Notes under the pieces: generated by a model
What the model was told of the DNA's origin: nothing
Seen by the model: only the letters and a program-made list of their open reading frames with translations
Database searches by the model: none
Translations under genes and position numbers: made by a program
NCBI RefSeq assembly: GCF_020700235.1
Contig: NZ_CP085301.1
Location: 1,798,001 to 1,862,000 of the forward strand
DNA from: Haladaptatus pallidirubidus
GTDB lineage: Archaea > Halobacteriota > Halobacteria > Halobacteriales > Haladaptataceae
Direction: 5' to 3'
Length of the DNA stretch: 64,000 bases
In this document: in pieces, positions 41,835-51,672 of the stretch
How positions within the stretch are numbered: the stretch's first letter is position 1
Layout: the number at the start of each line of letters is the position of its first letter

Positions 41835-42206
41835 ATGGCACGGTTTAGCAGGGATTCGTACCGGCGTGGCGTCTGCCAACTCGCGAGCGATGTCCACGAG
41901 CGAATGGGTGCCGGAATGAGTATGCGCTCCGCCCTGTATCGCTCGCTCGGCGGGTGCGTTTTTGACCTCTGGAACCGCGAGGTGTCGCTTCGCATCTGCG
42001 AACTGTCCGAGCGGGAACCGGAAATCGATGTGGTGAACGACGTCGTCGCCGAGGACAGGAGCGACACGCACGCCGACTACGAGGTGTATATCCGCGCCAT
42101 GGCGCTCTCCGTCCTCGCACAGGACGTGTGCCGTGTGGTCGAAGACACGGTTGTCGATGCGAATTCCGCGGAACTGCGGAACAATCGGCGCGAACTTCCG
42201 GAGTAG
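41835..42206 (+). CDS. Unknown soluble haloarchaeal protein (123 aa)
   Basis: Start chosen at MARFSRDSYRRGVCQLASDVHERM because TTTTAATATTT lies about 20-25 nt upstream. An ATG at 41748 is only a few bases from another TATA-like run, too close for a promoter. The helical product has RSALYRSLGGCVFDLWNREVSLRICELS and HADYEVYIRAMALSVLAQDVCRVVED. Three or more cysteines are present, without a clear metal pattern. No family recognised. Confidence 0.6.
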   Translation: MARFSRDSYRRGVCQLASDVHERMGAGMSMRSALYRSLGGCVFDLWNREVSLRICELSEREPEIDVVNDVVAEDRSDTHADYEVYIRAMALSVLAQDVCRVVEDTVVDANSAELRNNRRELPE

Positions 42207-42279
42207 GTGAACACACGACCGACAGGCGCGGGACGATTCCGGGCAGTAGATTTACTCACGGTGCCGTCGTGTCCTCATT

Positions 42280-42471
42280 ATGACCGAAGCTGACAGTTCG
42301 GACGAGGAGTTTCAACCCTGCGCCAACTGCGGCAAACTAGTCAATATCTCCGACCATCATCCGACGGTCGTCGTCAAACACGGCGCGACTGCCAACGACG
42401 TAGAGCGAGTGACGCTTCATTTCTGTAGCGAGGACTGTCTGGACGAATGGACGGGGCCGTTTCTGGACTAA
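42280..42471 (+). CDS. DUF7576 family small zinc-finger protein
   Basis: 63 residues with CANCGK (about 16-21) and FCSEDCLDEW (about 48-57), i.e. two CxxC/CxxxC pairs arranged like a TRASH/MYM-type small zinc finger. Acidic N- and C-termini. Function unknown; possibly metal sensing or protein binding. Confidence 0.75.
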   Translation: MTEADSSDEEFQPCANCGKLVNISDHHPTVVVKHGATANDVERVTLHFCSEDCLDEWTGPFLD

Positions 42472-42553
42472 GGTGTCGATTACCCCCCGTAATCTCCGTA
42501 TCCGATAGAAACGTTCTCCGGGCTTTACGCACCCCCGAGCGCACCTCTTTCGT

Positions 42554-42742
42554 ATGGACGCTCAGCTTCCCGAATCGCGCGCAAAGCAGGTTGGAATCGC
42601 GGCGGGTGCCGCCGTCGGAGCCGTCGTACTTTTGCTCGCCGTCCTTCCGGTGGCACTGCTCGCAGTCGAACTCGTCGCCGGAATCGTGGTCACAATCGTC
42701 TCGATACTCACCGAACCTCGTAGGGGTCGTCGTCCGGCATGA
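42554..42742 (+). CDS. Small membrane protein, unknown function
   Basis: 62 residues, with an amphipathic start MDAQLPESRAKQVG and about 35 hydrophobic residues (IAAGAAVGAVVLLLAVLPVA followed by LLAVELVAGIVVTIVSIL) before a basic tail EPRRGRRPA. Overlaps the 3' end of the convergent uracil-DNA glycosylase gene by 35 bp. Confidence 0.55.
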   Translation: MDAQLPESRAKQVGIAAGAAVGAVVLLLAVLPVALLAVELVAGIVVTIVSILTEPRRGRRPA

Positions 42743-43385
42743 ACCGACCCAAATCCACCGTTTGCTGGTAGTCACCCGAGAGGATCGCGTCTAGTCGCGC
42801 CCGAAGTTTTTCGGCGTCGTCGTCTCCCCACTCGCGCGGGTCACGCACCGGCACGACGAGAAAGCCTCGTCCCTTGATTTCTCTGGCGTGGAGCGCCGAC
42901 ATATCAGGCACTCCACCGTCAAACCCGTACTTTCCGGCTTGCGCGGTGAACTCCCAGAAGACGTGCTCGGTCGCCCTCTCGCCCACCGGGAGCAAGATGT
43001 GGGCCGCAATCGCCCGGAGTTCGGCGTCGAAAAACCGCTCCATGTCGGCGTACTCCGCTGGAGTTGGATTTCTCTCTCCCGGCAGACAGCACATGTGGAG
43101 GTAGCTCATGAACAGGTTTCTGATGGCTGGTTCGTCGCTGTAGGCGTCGCCGAGCAGGCCGACGTCGTTCAGCACCGGCTGGAGCGTCTCACCCACTTCG
43201 CTTCCCGTGAACGGGATGCTCGTTTCGTGGCCACCGTGCACTCCCGGATGGTCGCCGACGAGGTGAAAATCTGCGTTCGCATCGCCGTAGCCGAACACCG
43301 CGCAGGTTCCGCCGGGGACGCATTCGTGCTGGCAGGGCGGACGCATTCCGAACGGATTGCTGATTCTGTCCGTGACGTTCTGCAC
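42708..43385 (-). CDS. Uracil-DNA glycosylase family protein
   Basis: 225 residues. The start MQNVTDRISNPFGMRPPCQHECVPGGTCAVFGYGDANADFHLVGDHPGVHGG includes motif 1 of the UDG superfamily (GDHPG, in place of GEAPG) and PFTGSEVGETLQPVL, typical of the family 4/5 uracil-DNA glycosylases. The expected HPS/HSPS late motif is not obvious (LLPVGERATEHVFWEF is its likely region). Cysteines at the N-terminus (C, C, C) could support an iron-sulfur cluster. It removes deaminated cytosine in DNA. It lies downstream of EF-1A on the same strand. Confidence 0.8.
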   Translation of the reverse strand: MQNVTDRISNPFGMRPPCQHECVPGGTCAVFGYGDANADFHLVGDHPGVHGGHETSIPFTGSEVGETLQPVLNDVGLLGDAYSDEPAIRNLFMSYLHMCCLPGERNPTPAEYADMERFFDAELRAIAAHILLPVGERATEHVFWEFTAQAGKYGFDGGVPDMSALHAREIKGRGFLVVPVRDPREWGDDDAEKLRARLDAILSGDYQQTVDLGRFMPDDDPYEVR

Positions 43386-43463
43386 GGAATCTCGTAGGAT
43401 AGAGGTGGTTAAAGACGGTACGGTTCCGGACGAGGCTGGACGAACTGGGACTGAACGAACTAT

Positions 43464-44729
43464 TTACTTTTCGTTCACTTCCAGCACCCGTCCCGCCGCA
43501 ATCGTTTGGCCCATGTCCCGCACCGCGAAACTACCCAGTTCGGGAATTTCGGACGAGGGTTCGATTGAGAGCGGTTTCTGCGGCCTGACGGTCACGACGG
43601 CGGCGTCACCGCTCTGGATGAAGTCGGGATGTTCTTCTTCGACCTCGCCGCTAGCGGGGTTGATTTTCTGGTCGATCGCCTCGATTGTGCAGGCGACCTG
43701 CGCCGTGTGCGCGTGGAAAACCGGCGTGTACCCCGAGGTGATAACCGAGGGGTGTTGCATCACGACGATTTGGGCTTTGAACGTCTCCGCGACCTTCGGC
43801 GGGTCGTCCGCTGGGCCTGCAACGTCACCCCTGCGAATATCGTTTTTGCCGACTCCGCGGACGTTGAACCCGACGTTGTCTCCGGGTTTGGCCTCCGGAA
43901 CCTCCTCGTGGTGCATCTCGATGGTTTTCACTTCCCCGCTCACGTCGCTCGGTTGGAACGACACCGATTCGCCGATGTTCAGGATTCCCGTTTCGACGCG
44001 CCCGACCGGCACCGTCCCGATTCCGGAAATCGTGTACACGTCCTGAATCGGCAGGCGGAGCGGCGCGTCGGTCGGCGGTTCCGGTTCCGGCAGGTTGTTC
44101 AGGGCTTCGAGGATGACTCGTCCGTCGTACCACGGCGTGTTGTCGCTTTCCTCCACGACGTTGTCGCCCTCCAGCGCCGAAATCGGGATGAACTCGGCGT
44201 CGTCGGTGTTGAATCGCACTTGATTCAGCAAGTCTTTCACCTCCGCGACGACCTCCCGATAGCGGTCTTCGTCGTAATCGACCGCGTCCATCTTGTTCAC
44301 GGCGACGATGAGTTCGCCGATGCCGAGCGTTCGCGCGAGGAAAACGTGCTCCTGGGTCTGCGGCTGGACGCCGTCGTCCGCGCCGACGACGAGCACCGCG
44401 TTGTCGGCTTGGCTCGCGCCGGTGATCATGTTCTTCACGAAGTCGCGGTGCCCCGGCGTATCGACGATGGTGAAATAGTATTCGTCCGTGTTGAACTCCT
44501 GATGGGCGATGTCGATGGTGACCCCGCGTTCGCGCTCCTCCGCGAGGTTGTCCATTACGTAGGCGAACTCGAACCCGCCTTTACCTTTCTCCTCCGCTTC
44601 TTTCTTGTGCTGTTCAATGACGTGCTCGGGGACGCTTCCCGTCTCGAAGAGGAGGCGTCCGACTAACGTCGATTTCCCGTGGTCTACGTGGCCGATAATC
44701 GCTAAGTTCTGGTGTGGCTTGTCTGGCAT
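43464..44729 (-). CDS. Elongation factor 1-alpha (aEF-1A/EF-Tu homologue)
   Basis: 421 residues starting [21 protein letters not shown] (G1 motif GHVDHGKS, G3 [10 protein letters not shown]4 NKMD, G5 SALEGDN). Switch I is [14 protein letters not shown]. Domains II and III follow ([18 protein letters not shown] and [21 protein letters not shown]). It carries aminoacyl-tRNA to the ribosome. In haloarchaea tuf usually stands next to rpsJ; here neither rpsJ nor other translation genes are adjacent, so this may be a relocated or second copy. A long 5' extension to 45053 in the same frame is not part of the family. Confidence 0.88.
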   Translation of the reverse strand: MPDKPHQNLAIIGHVDHGKSTLVGRLLFETGSVPEHVIEQHKKEAEEKGKGGFEFAYVMDNLAEERERGVTIDIAHQEFNTDEYYFTIVDTPGHRDFVKNMITGASQADNAVLVVGADDGVQPQTQEHVFLARTLGIGELIVAVNKMDAVDYDEDRYREVVAEVKDLLNQVRFNTDDAEFIPISALEGDNVVEESDNTPWYDGRVILEALNNLPEPEPPTDAPLRLPIQDVYTISGIGTVPVGRVETGILNIGESVSFQPSDVSGEVKTIEMHHEEVPEAKPGDNVGFNVRGVGKNDIRRGDVAGPADDPPKVAETFKAQIVVMQHPSVITSGYTPVFHAHTAQVACTIEAIDQKINPASGEVEEEHPDFIQSGDAAVVTVRPQKPLSIEPSSEIPELGSFAVRDMGQTIAAGRVLEVNEK

Positions 44730-44891
44730 CTCCTGTTCCCCGTACTCTGTATTGTTCACTCTCAGCGACAAAAACAGTTGTGTCGAAATCGCCTGTTTCA
44801 CGCCGCTGTCGGCCGAAATAACTCGTTCGTGAATGCTACCATTTCCGGAGAAAGTATTTATCACCGAGTCGTGATGATAACGATACGTCAG

Positions 44892-45341
44892 ATGTCCTCG
44901 CTCTCCCGTCGTACGGTTCTCCTGCTCGGTGCCACGACACTCGCTTTCGGAGTGGCTGGCTGTTCTCGTCTCGCTTCGTGGTCGGAACCCGACCCACCGC
45001 GAATCGTGGATTTCAGAACCATGAATTTCGACGACGAACCGCACACTGTCCACGTACTTCTCCGCAGAGATGGCGAAACCGCCTACCGGAAGTCGCTTCG
45101 ACTGAAGGCTGGTCGTTCAGACGACCCTTCTGGGAGTAAATTTGAAGCATATCCGGCAGAGTCAGGTGCCGACGTTCTCTATGCGTGGCGTGACGACCAA
45201 TCGAAGGATCAGCGACGAAAACTCGATTTCAGTGAGTACGAAACGGAATGCATCGGCTTCCAGATTCTCGTCGGAGATATCGACGAGTCCGCTCCAAGAG
45301 TTTCCATCTGGCAGACGACGAACTGCAACGCAGGAACGTAA
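44892..45341 (+). CDS. Tat-type lipoprotein, unknown function
   Basis: Start [24 protein letters not shown]: twin arginines followed by a lipobox cysteine at residue 24, so a Tat-exported lipoprotein. The mature part includes [35 protein letters not shown], an immunoglobulin-like strand pattern, and later cysteines in [11 protein letters not shown] and TTNCNAGT. An ATG 18 nt upstream would also be possible. It is divergent from EF-1A. Confidence 0.75.
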   Translation: MSSLSRRTVLLLGATTLAFGVAGCSRLASWSEPDPPRIVDFRTMNFDDEPHTVHVLLRRDGETAYRKSLRLKAGRSDDPSGSKFEAYPAESGADVLYAWRDDQSKDQRRKLDFSEYETECIGFQILVGDIDESAPRVSIWQTTNCNAGT

Positions 45342-45406
45342 ATCCGGTAAAACGTGTCTTGCCGCTCCCCGCCGATTTAATCCCGTGCCACTCGAACCCA
45401 TCACAC

Positions 45407-46471
45407 ATGCGCGCCGCAGTGCTGAAAGCCTATGGCGAACCCTTGGAGATAGAGGATGTCCCGAACCCCGACCCGGAACCGCACGGCGTCGTCGTCGAAA
45501 CCGAGGCCTGCGGCATCTGCCGGAGCGACTGGCACGCGTGGCAGGGCCACGGCGAATGGGCGGACGACCAAGTGCCACTCGGCCAGATTCTCGGTCACGA
45601 ACCAGCGGGCACCGTCGTCTCGGTCGGCGAGCAGGTGCGCGGCATCGAACAGGGCGACCGAATCGCGGTGCCGTTCAACCTCGGTCGCGGCCACTGTGAG
45701 TTTTGCCAGAACGGTCACGGCAACGTCTGTGAAAACGGCATCTCGCTCGGTTTCGAGACGAACGCGCCCGGCGCGTTCGCCGAACAGGTGCACGTTCCCT
45801 ACGCCGACTACAACGCGGTTCACCTGCCGGAAAACGTTTCCTCGGTCGAAATGGCCGGACTCGGTTGTCGGTTCGTGACGGCCTACCACGCGCTCGCGCA
45901 CCGCGCCGACCTCACGCCGGGCGACTGGGTCGCGGTACACGGCTGTGGCGGCGTCGGCCTCTCGGCGGTTCACGTCGCGGACGCCCTCGGGGCGAACGTC
46001 GTCGCGGTCGATTTGGACGACGACAAATTCGACACGGCAACAGAACTGGGCGCGGACGAGACGGTATCCGCCGAATCGCCCGACGTTCCGGCGGAAATCC
46101 GCAATCGCGTCGGTGAGGGCGGAGCGCACGTCTCGATAGACGCGCTAGGCATCGCGGAAACCTGTCGCAACTCCATCGACTGTCTCCGCAAGCGTGGTCA
46201 GCACGTCCAACTCGGTTTGACCACCGACGCGGAACGAGGTGAAGTGTCCCTGCCGACTGACGCGATGACGATGCGTGAAATCACGTTTCTCGGTTCGCGC
46301 GGGATGCCACAATCGCGGTACGGCGAACTGCTACGGATGCTCGACCGGGACGCACTTTCGCCCGGAAAATTGGTCACCAAGACGGTTTCGCTGGCCGACG
46401 TGCCTGATAGGCTCGACGCGATGAGCGACTTCAGAACGTCGGGTATCGAAGTCGTCGAATTTTCGCACTAG
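45407..46471 (+). CDS. Zinc-dependent alcohol dehydrogenase family protein
   Basis: 354 residues, start MRAAVLKAYGEPLEI. Catalytic zinc site: Cys in ACGICRSDWHAW and His-Glu in ILGHEPAG. Structural zinc cysteines in HCEFCQNGHGNVC. Rossmann motif in VAVHGCGGVGLSAVHVADALGANVVAVDLDDDKF, with Asp after the strand suggesting NAD(H). Medium-chain dehydrogenases of this kind oxidise primary or secondary alcohols, or sugars. Its start lies 65 nt after the lipoprotein stop. Confidence 0.9.
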   Translation: MRAAVLKAYGEPLEIEDVPNPDPEPHGVVVETEACGICRSDWHAWQGHGEWADDQVPLGQILGHEPAGTVVSVGEQVRGIEQGDRIAVPFNLGRGHCEFCQNGHGNVCENGISLGFETNAPGAFAEQVHVPYADYNAVHLPENVSSVEMAGLGCRFVTAYHALAHRADLTPGDWVAVHGCGGVGLSAVHVADALGANVVAVDLDDDKFDTATELGADETVSAESPDVPAEIRNRVGEGGAHVSIDALGIAETCRNSIDCLRKRGQHVQLGLTTDAERGEVSLPTDAMTMREITFLGSRGMPQSRYGELLRMLDRDALSPGKLVTKTVSLADVPDRLDAMSDFRTSGIEVVEFSH

Positions 46472-46668
46472 CCGTCTCGATACTCGTCCAAACAGAGCGC
46501 GAAGAAGGTGAGTCCCATCGAACAACAGATGATACCCGCGATGACGATAACATGTTGACCGTACGGTGCCGAACCCGTCTGGAATTGCGACAGCACGGCT
46601 CCGCCGACGGCGACGAACAACGCGCCGAACGCGGCGAAGAGGAGCGTTTTGACCCGCCGTGCGTTCAT
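46468..46668 (-). CDS. Small two-helix membrane protein
   Basis: 66 residues from MNARRVKTLLFAAFGALFVAVGGAVL, with a second helix HVIVIAGIICCSMGLTFFALCL and an acidic tail. Ends 4 bp into the convergent dehydrogenase gene's stop. No family recognised. Confidence 0.6.
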   Translation of the reverse strand: MNARRVKTLLFAAFGALFVAVGGAVLSQFQTGSAPYGQHVIVIAGIICCSMGLTFFALCLDEYRDG

Positions 46669-46805
46669 GTATTCGCGCACTGTCCCCCTTACTTCATTAC
46701 CGTTTCCCTCCGTCGAACCTCACTCCCCCCAATTTCCCTCCTCGTCAAATACGCAACACACTTAAAATAAGAAATATTTTATAATTATTCTTCGTACCAT
46801 CCGGT

Positions 46806-47036
46806 ATGCGCTCCCGAACTATCCTTACTCTTGCCCGTGCAGTACTCGTCGGTCTGCTGTTGCTGGCGACGCCGGGTGTCGCGTTCTTCCTCATTGCGAA
46901 CGCGCTCGCTTCCGAGGCGGGACTCGTCGGGTGGCTTCTCACGGTCGTCCTCCCACTCGCGCTGTTCGGGGTTGGTCTCTATCTGCTAACCGGCGACAGA
47001 CCGAACTGGCTCTCCTCTGTCGGAAGACGGGCGTAG
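46806..47036 (+). CDS. Small two-helix membrane protein
   Basis: 76 residues: ARAVLVGLLLLATPGVAFFLIANAL, then LVGWLLTVVLPLALFGVGLYLLT and a tail GDRPNWLSSVGRRA. An A/T-rich segment (ATTTTATAATTATT) lies about 20-30 nt before the ATG, matching a leaderless promoter. Unknown function. Confidence 0.65.
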   Translation: MRSRTILTLARAVLVGLLLLATPGVAFFLIANALASEAGLVGWLLTVVLPLALFGVGLYLLTGDRPNWLSSVGRRA

Positions 47037-47063
47037 AAGAACTGTTATCTATCCGATTCGGAA

Positions 47064-47339
47064 TTACACCGGCGTTTTTTCCAGACAGCTCACCTGTTCC
47101 CAATCGCGGCTGTCGTCCAATCGGTAGAGTCGCTGGCGAGCGTCCGGAATGTACACTTCTTCAGTGACGGCACCGACTTCCGTCAGATTTTCCAACGCGC
47201 TTCTGACCGTCCGCGCCGATAACCGCGACCGCTGGACGATTTCTTTCTGTGTGTGGGCACCGCTGTACTCTAACACTTTGAACACGAGCTTCGCGCTCGG
47301 CGGTAGGTCACACAGGCTTGTCAGGGTCTGCTTTTCCAT
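47064..47339 (-). CDS. Winged-helix (MarR-like) regulator
   Basis: Start chosen at MEKQTLTSLCDLPPSAKLVFKVLEY. The 91-residue product is a single wHTH: HTQKEIVQRSRLSARTVRSALENLTEVGAV, where SRLSARTVRSALENL is the recognition-helix region, then a wing with YIPDARQRLYRL. Such small one-domain regulators are frequent in haloarchaea. Target unknown. Confidence 0.8.
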   Translation of the reverse strand: MEKQTLTSLCDLPPSAKLVFKVLEYSGAHTQKEIVQRSRLSARTVRSALENLTEVGAVTEEVYIPDARQRLYRLDDSRDWEQVSCLEKTPV

Positions 47340-47458
47340 GAATTGGACGACGAACGCCATCCACTAAACGGCTCGCTAACGCACAGGTAACCCGGTGTCA
47401 CGAATGTCACCCGCCAAAAAGCGTAGGTTCTATCATTGAGGACTGTGAATGGGTAAGT

Positions 47459-47656
47459 ATGCAGCCTGAACTTGCAAGTCGGGAGCACACAACTGACATC
47501 GACCGACTGTTCTGCCGCGAGTGTGGGGAGCGGTTCGAAGCGGATACGGCGACCGACGACGGCTGGCGGTATCGATGCCCGAACGAGGATTGTGACGGCT
47601 CTGGCATCCGTGAAGACCTCTATCCCGTAGAGGACGTACTGCCGTCGCACCGATAA
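47459..47656 (+). CDS. Zinc-ribbon small protein
   Basis: 65 residues: FCRECGERFEADTATDDGWRYRCPNEDCDGSG carries CxxC and CxxxxC pairs 20 residues apart, a zinc ribbon. Ends EDLYPVEDVLPSHR. Unknown role. Divergent to the wHTH gene. Confidence 0.7.
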   Translation: MQPELASREHTTDIDRLFCRECGERFEADTATDDGWRYRCPNEDCDGSGIREDLYPVEDVLPSHR

Positions 47657-47776
47657 TCAATCGACTTTTCGTTTTCACGCTCCCGCGTTTTTGCCATCTA
47701 TTTTCCTCCCGTTTCTTTCTCCGGCGGACGGATGGAAACCCTTTAAGTCACCGCACTGCACGAAAACGAACATCAG

Positions 47777-48217
47777 ATGCGGTCCGACGGACTCGTCATT
47801 CAATTGCTCGCGACGCTCCTGCTCGTTGCCGGTTTCGTCCTCACCGGTTACGCACTCCTCCAGCCGCCGCAAAGCGCCACGACGTACACTCTCACCGTCG
47901 AACAGGTGAGCGAAAACGAACCGGGCGTGCGCTCTTCGTCGGTGCAGTACGGCGACCTTTCCGACGAGGCGCGGCTCGCGTTCGGACGCGCGAAGCTACA
48001 AGAGTCCTACGAGATGGAAGAAGAACTGCCCGACCAACTGCGAAACTCGTTCGTCATCGCCAGCGACCTCGTGTACCGAATCGAAATCGGCGAACGCGAA
48101 CACATTACCGAGCGGATGGCGAGCCTATTCGGGGGAACCACGACCGCCCTCATCGGCGCGTTCGTCTTCGTTTCGTGGCTCGACGTGGTCAGCGGCTTCC
48201 GGTCGGAGTCGAACTGA
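47777..48217 (+). CDS. Haloarchaeal membrane protein of unknown function
   Basis: 146 residues with an N-terminal helix VIQLLATLLLVAGFVLTGYALL, an extracellular domain with TYTLTVEQVSENEPGVRSSSVQYGDLSDEARLAF, and a C-terminal helix GGTTTALIGAFVFVSWLDVV. The arrangement is typical of two-helix surface-facing proteins. A CTTTAAG motif lies 35 nt before the ATG. No sure family. Confidence 0.65.
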   Translation: MRSDGLVIQLLATLLLVAGFVLTGYALLQPPQSATTYTLTVEQVSENEPGVRSSSVQYGDLSDEARLAFGRAKLQESYEMEEELPDQLRNSFVIASDLVYRIEIGEREHITERMASLFGGTTTALIGAFVFVSWLDVVSGFRSESN

Positions 48218-48236
48218 GGCGGTTTCGGGGGATTTT

Positions 48237-49307
48237 TCACGTGCCGCCGGTCAGCATTTCCACATCGTTTTTGAACTCGTTCGCGTACTCGCGTCGGAGT
48301 CGAAGCGCCTCTTCGCGGGGAAGCGTCCATCCGTTTTCGATACGCTGTGAAATCGGATAGTAGCGCGACACGTCGAATCCCATGGTAGTCAGATAGTCCT
48401 GCACGCGGAGCGATGCGACGCCCTCCTTGATGGCTTCCTCACTGAGTTCGCGCAGTTCTGAGAACGGCGGTATCCCGATTTGCTCGGTTCGAACGCCGGT
48501 TTCCCCGATGGTTACGTCCTTGTACTCCGTCTGTTGGAGGAGGTTCGACATTTCGCTCACGAGCCGAATGATTTGGCTCGGAAGCGCGGTGTCCGGTGCA
48601 CGCCATTCCACCGTAGGCGATTTGTGACGAAGTCGAACCGGAGTTAGCACCGTATCGTCGCGGTGGAAGTAGTTCCCGAACGTTTCCGGATCGATGCCGC
48701 TCTCCCGCGCGAGAACTTGTAGAGTGTGATACTGCTCGTCGATGCGGGCTTCCCACTGGTCTTCGTTTTCGACGTAGTCCCACAGGTCACGGTAGCGGGC
48801 GAACGTCGTGTGCGATTCGTAGCGATACACCGCGGCGCGGGACGAACATGCCACCCTGTTTCCGCTGATGTACGGCGAGGAACAGACGAGGGCGAGCGCC
48901 GGATCGAGTGCGGTGAGCAGATTCAGTTGCCGAACTACGTTGCCGCGGTCGAAATGGACGTGCGTGCCCGCACAGTTCATCGCGTACTCCATGTCGTCGC
49001 CGTACATACTCTTCAGTAATCGTCCGCGTTCGCTCGTAATTTCGAGCGATTCCCGTGTAAGTGGTGTTCCGAGTGGAACCAGTGACTGTCCCTTGTCTTC
49101 CGCCGCATCGGAGACGGTTCGAAGCGTTCGTCCGAACTCGCGGCGTAGTTCCTCCGTCCCCGAAACGGGCGGCGTCTGTATCTCTATCAACGGTGCGACG
49201 AACTCGGGTACGATGTACTCGCTTACGTCGAACAGTTCGTCCGTTTCGGTCGCCAGCTCACCCGATTCATCGATTACCCAGTATTCCGCTTCGACTCCGA
49301 TTTTCAT
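48237..49307 (-). CDS. Glutamate-cysteine ligase family protein (GCS2-like)
   Basis: Start at MKIGVEAEYWVIDESGELA; two earlier in-frame ATGs (49340, 49367) look non-family. 356 residues with the GCS2 pattern: GVEAEYW, APLIEIQTPPVSGTEELRREFGRTLRTV, CAGTHVHFDRGNVV, YISGNRVACSSRAAVYRY and PTVEWRAPDTALPSQII. The family makes gamma-glutamyl-amino acid bonds; haloarchaea use gamma-glutamylcysteine as a thiol, so this is a candidate ligase, though other amines are possible. Confidence 0.8.
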   Translation of the reverse strand: MKIGVEAEYWVIDESGELATETDELFDVSEYIVPEFVAPLIEIQTPPVSGTEELRREFGRTLRTVSDAAEDKGQSLVPLGTPLTRESLEITSERGRLLKSMYGDDMEYAMNCAGTHVHFDRGNVVRQLNLLTALDPALALVCSSPYISGNRVACSSRAAVYRYESHTTFARYRDLWDYVENEDQWEARIDEQYHTLQVLARESGIDPETFGNYFHRDDTVLTPVRLRHKSPTVEWRAPDTALPSQIIRLVSEMSNLLQQTEYKDVTIGETGVRTEQIGIPPFSELRELSEEAIKEGVASLRVQDYLTTMGFDVSRYYPISQRIENGWTLPREEALRLRREYANEFKNDVEMLTGGT

Positions 49308-49479
49308 TTCCCAACCCCCGGTCGGTGACCGATAACCCATTCCCCCGCAACGCAAATCGAATGCCACCGAACGTTGTGCATAGTACGTCAGCCGAGGGCA
49401 AATAACTTACGCGAATTATTTCATCACGGATTCGGTTGCACGCTCTTCGACAAAATAATTTCTTTCCACCGGATTCGAT

Positions 49480-51312
49480 TCAGAGCGGCCAAAACGCGGC
49501 GATACCGAGAACCGTCACGACCGACAGGAGCAGTTGGAGCGGCGCACCGATTCGAAAGTAATCCGTGAACTTGTACCCGCCCGGGCCGTAGACGAAGAGG
49601 TTCGTCTGGTAGCCGACCGGCCCGAGGAACGACGTCGAGGCGGCGAACGTCACCGCGAGGACGAACGCGAAGGGATTGGCGTCTATTCGGAGCGCCGCCT
49701 CGACGGCGACAGGAATCATCACGACGACGCTGGCGTTGTTGCTGATGACTTCGGTGATGAGACCGGTAGCAATGTAAAACACCCAGAGGACGACGATAAC
49801 GGGGAGGAAATCCGCGCTGCTGGCGACGAGTCCGCCGAGGAGTTCCGCACCGCCCGACGCTTCGAGGGCGATGCCGAGCGGAATGACCCCCGCGAGCAGG
49901 AAGATGACGTTCCACTCCACCGAGTCGTACAGCTCGTGGGCTTTCAGCACGCCGGTTGCGACCATGGCCACCACGCCCGCCAGGGCGGTCACGAGAACCG
50001 GGTAGACGCCGAGCGCGGCGAGGAGGACAACGCCAGCGATGATGGCGAGAGCCGCGGGAATCTTCTCCGTTCGGTAGTCCGGGTCGGCGACTTCGTGTGC
50101 GACGATAAAATCCCGGTTCGCGGCGAGGCGGTCGATATTATCCGCCGATGCCTGCATGAGCAGCGTATCGCCGACGCGAATCCGAACCCGATCGAGCCGC
50201 TCGTGGATGAGTTCGCCGTGACTCCGGAAGGCGAGAACCGTCGCGCTGTAGTTTTGGCGGAACGTCGAACTCGAAAGCGTTTCCCCGACGAGTTCGGAAC
50301 CGGACGGAATGACGACTTCGACGAGCGTTTGTTCTTCGCCGGGGTCGAACGTTTCGTCCGTCGGCGTGCCGACCAGCGTTAAATCATCGAGCGTCACGAG
50401 CGACCGAAGCGTCGAACGGTCGGTTCGAAGTTTCAGCACGTCGCCCGCGCGAATCGTTTTCTGGCCGATGGGTTCGATGAACGTCTCGTCGTCGCGGACG
50501 ATTTGGACGATGTCGGCGTCGAAAATCGCCGCATCGATGGCTTCATCGGCGGTTTTCCCGACGAGCGCCGACCCCTCGTTGACGACGATTTCGGTCAGGT
50601 ACTCTCCCATCTCGTACTCCTCGATGTAATCTTCCTCCGGCGGAACGCGCTCCGGCAGGAGTCGATGCCCCACGAGTAGCAGATAAAGGCTGCCGGTAAC
50701 GAGGACGATGACACCGAGTCCGGTGAACTCGAACATGGAGAATGCGTGAAGTCGCGGATCGGGCGTCGTCGCGGCCAATCGCCCCGCCACGTTGCTGGCG
50801 AGGATGTTGGTGGAAGTGCCGATGAGGGTGAGCATCCCGCCGAGCATGGAGGCGTAGGAGAGCGGAATCAGCAGCTTCGAGGGTGACGTTTTCCCCTCGT
50901 GGGCGAGGTCGGTGATGACGGGAACCAAAATTGCGACGACCGGTGTGTTGTTCACGAATCCGGAGGCCGGTCCGGCGACGCCGATCGTGGCGAACAGCTG
51001 CTTTCTGAGGTCGGTGCCCGCGAAATCCGCCAGCTTGCTTCCGAACAGTTGGACGACTCCGGTTTGGCTCACTCCGGAACTCAGGATGAGCATCGCCAGC
51101 ACGGTGATGGTCGCCTCGTTGGAAAAGCCGGAAATTCCCGTCGCCGGGTCGATGCCCGTCCACGGTTCCAGAACCATCAGCGTGACCATTATCAGAATTG
51201 CGGTCACATCGACGGGAAGGAGTTCGGTTGCGAAGAGAACGAGCGCGAGGAAGACGATAGCGAACACTACAAGCATGTCAGTTGTCACTCCGGCAACCCC
51301 GACCTGCAACAT
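49480..51312 (-). CDS. SLC13 family permease with TrkA-C domains
   Basis: 610 residues. N-terminal and C-terminal membrane halves of the DASS (SLC13) fold carry NNTPVVAILVPVI and NNASVVVMIPVAVE, the two re-entrant SNT-like motifs that bind Na+ and dicarboxylate or sulfate. Between them (about 215-410) are two TrkA-C (RCK_C) domains (ALVGKTADEAIDAAIFDADIVQIVR and SELVGETLSSSTFRQNYSATVLAFR), which gate by binding a ligand. An ATG at 51276 would remove 12 residues. Substrate unknown (sulfate, tungstate or dicarboxylates are the known options). Confidence 0.9.
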   Translation of the reverse strand: MLQVGVAGVTTDMLVVFAIVFLALVLFATELLPVDVTAILIMVTLMVLEPWTGIDPATGISGFSNEATITVLAMLILSSGVSQTGVVQLFGSKLADFAGTDLRKQLFATIGVAGPASGFVNNTPVVAILVPVITDLAHEGKTSPSKLLIPLSYASMLGGMLTLIGTSTNILASNVAGRLAATTPDPRLHAFSMFEFTGLGVIVLVTGSLYLLLVGHRLLPERVPPEEDYIEEYEMGEYLTEIVVNEGSALVGKTADEAIDAAIFDADIVQIVRDDETFIEPIGQKTIRAGDVLKLRTDRSTLRSLVTLDDLTLVGTPTDETFDPGEEQTLVEVVIPSGSELVGETLSSSTFRQNYSATVLAFRSHGELIHERLDRVRIRVGDTLLMQASADNIDRLAANRDFIVAHEVADPDYRTEKIPAALAIIAGVVLLAALGVYPVLVTALAGVVAMVATGVLKAHELYDSVEWNVIFLLAGVIPLGIALEASGGAELLGGLVASSADFLPVIVVLWVFYIATGLITEVISNNASVVVMIPVAVEAALRIDANPFAFVLAVTFAASTSFLGPVGYQTNLFVYGPGGYKFTDYFRIGAPLQLLLSVVTVLGIAAFWPL

Positions 51313-51672
51313 GGCTTGCTGTACGGATGGTTCCCTGATAACGGTTTTTTCTGTCGGTTGTAGCGTTCCACAAAGATAGATTTCCGAACAGTTTGACGCG
51401 TGAGCTTTGGAATCGGCGTTTTCGCTCGCCCACCGCGCTATCTATGAACGGAAAATCTGATAGATGCGATTGAATATACCGACACCACGCCCGTTTCACA
51501 ATGAGATTGGTAGTGGCGAGAGGACGGTTGCAGTTGCAAACGGTAGGACATATTTAAATGAAATGGTATGATATGAATGGCGTGCTGAGCACAGAGATTG
51601 TAGGTAGCAAGGCGATATTGTGAACACAGCGGTATGGGGCATCCCTTTGGTAGTTCAATACAATCTCCTTGT
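51313..51672. other. Intergenic stretch with A/T-rich promoter for the VOC gene
   Basis: About 360 bp without a believable gene. It contains TTTAAAT around 51552 and lower G+C than flanking genes. Confidence 0.4.
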
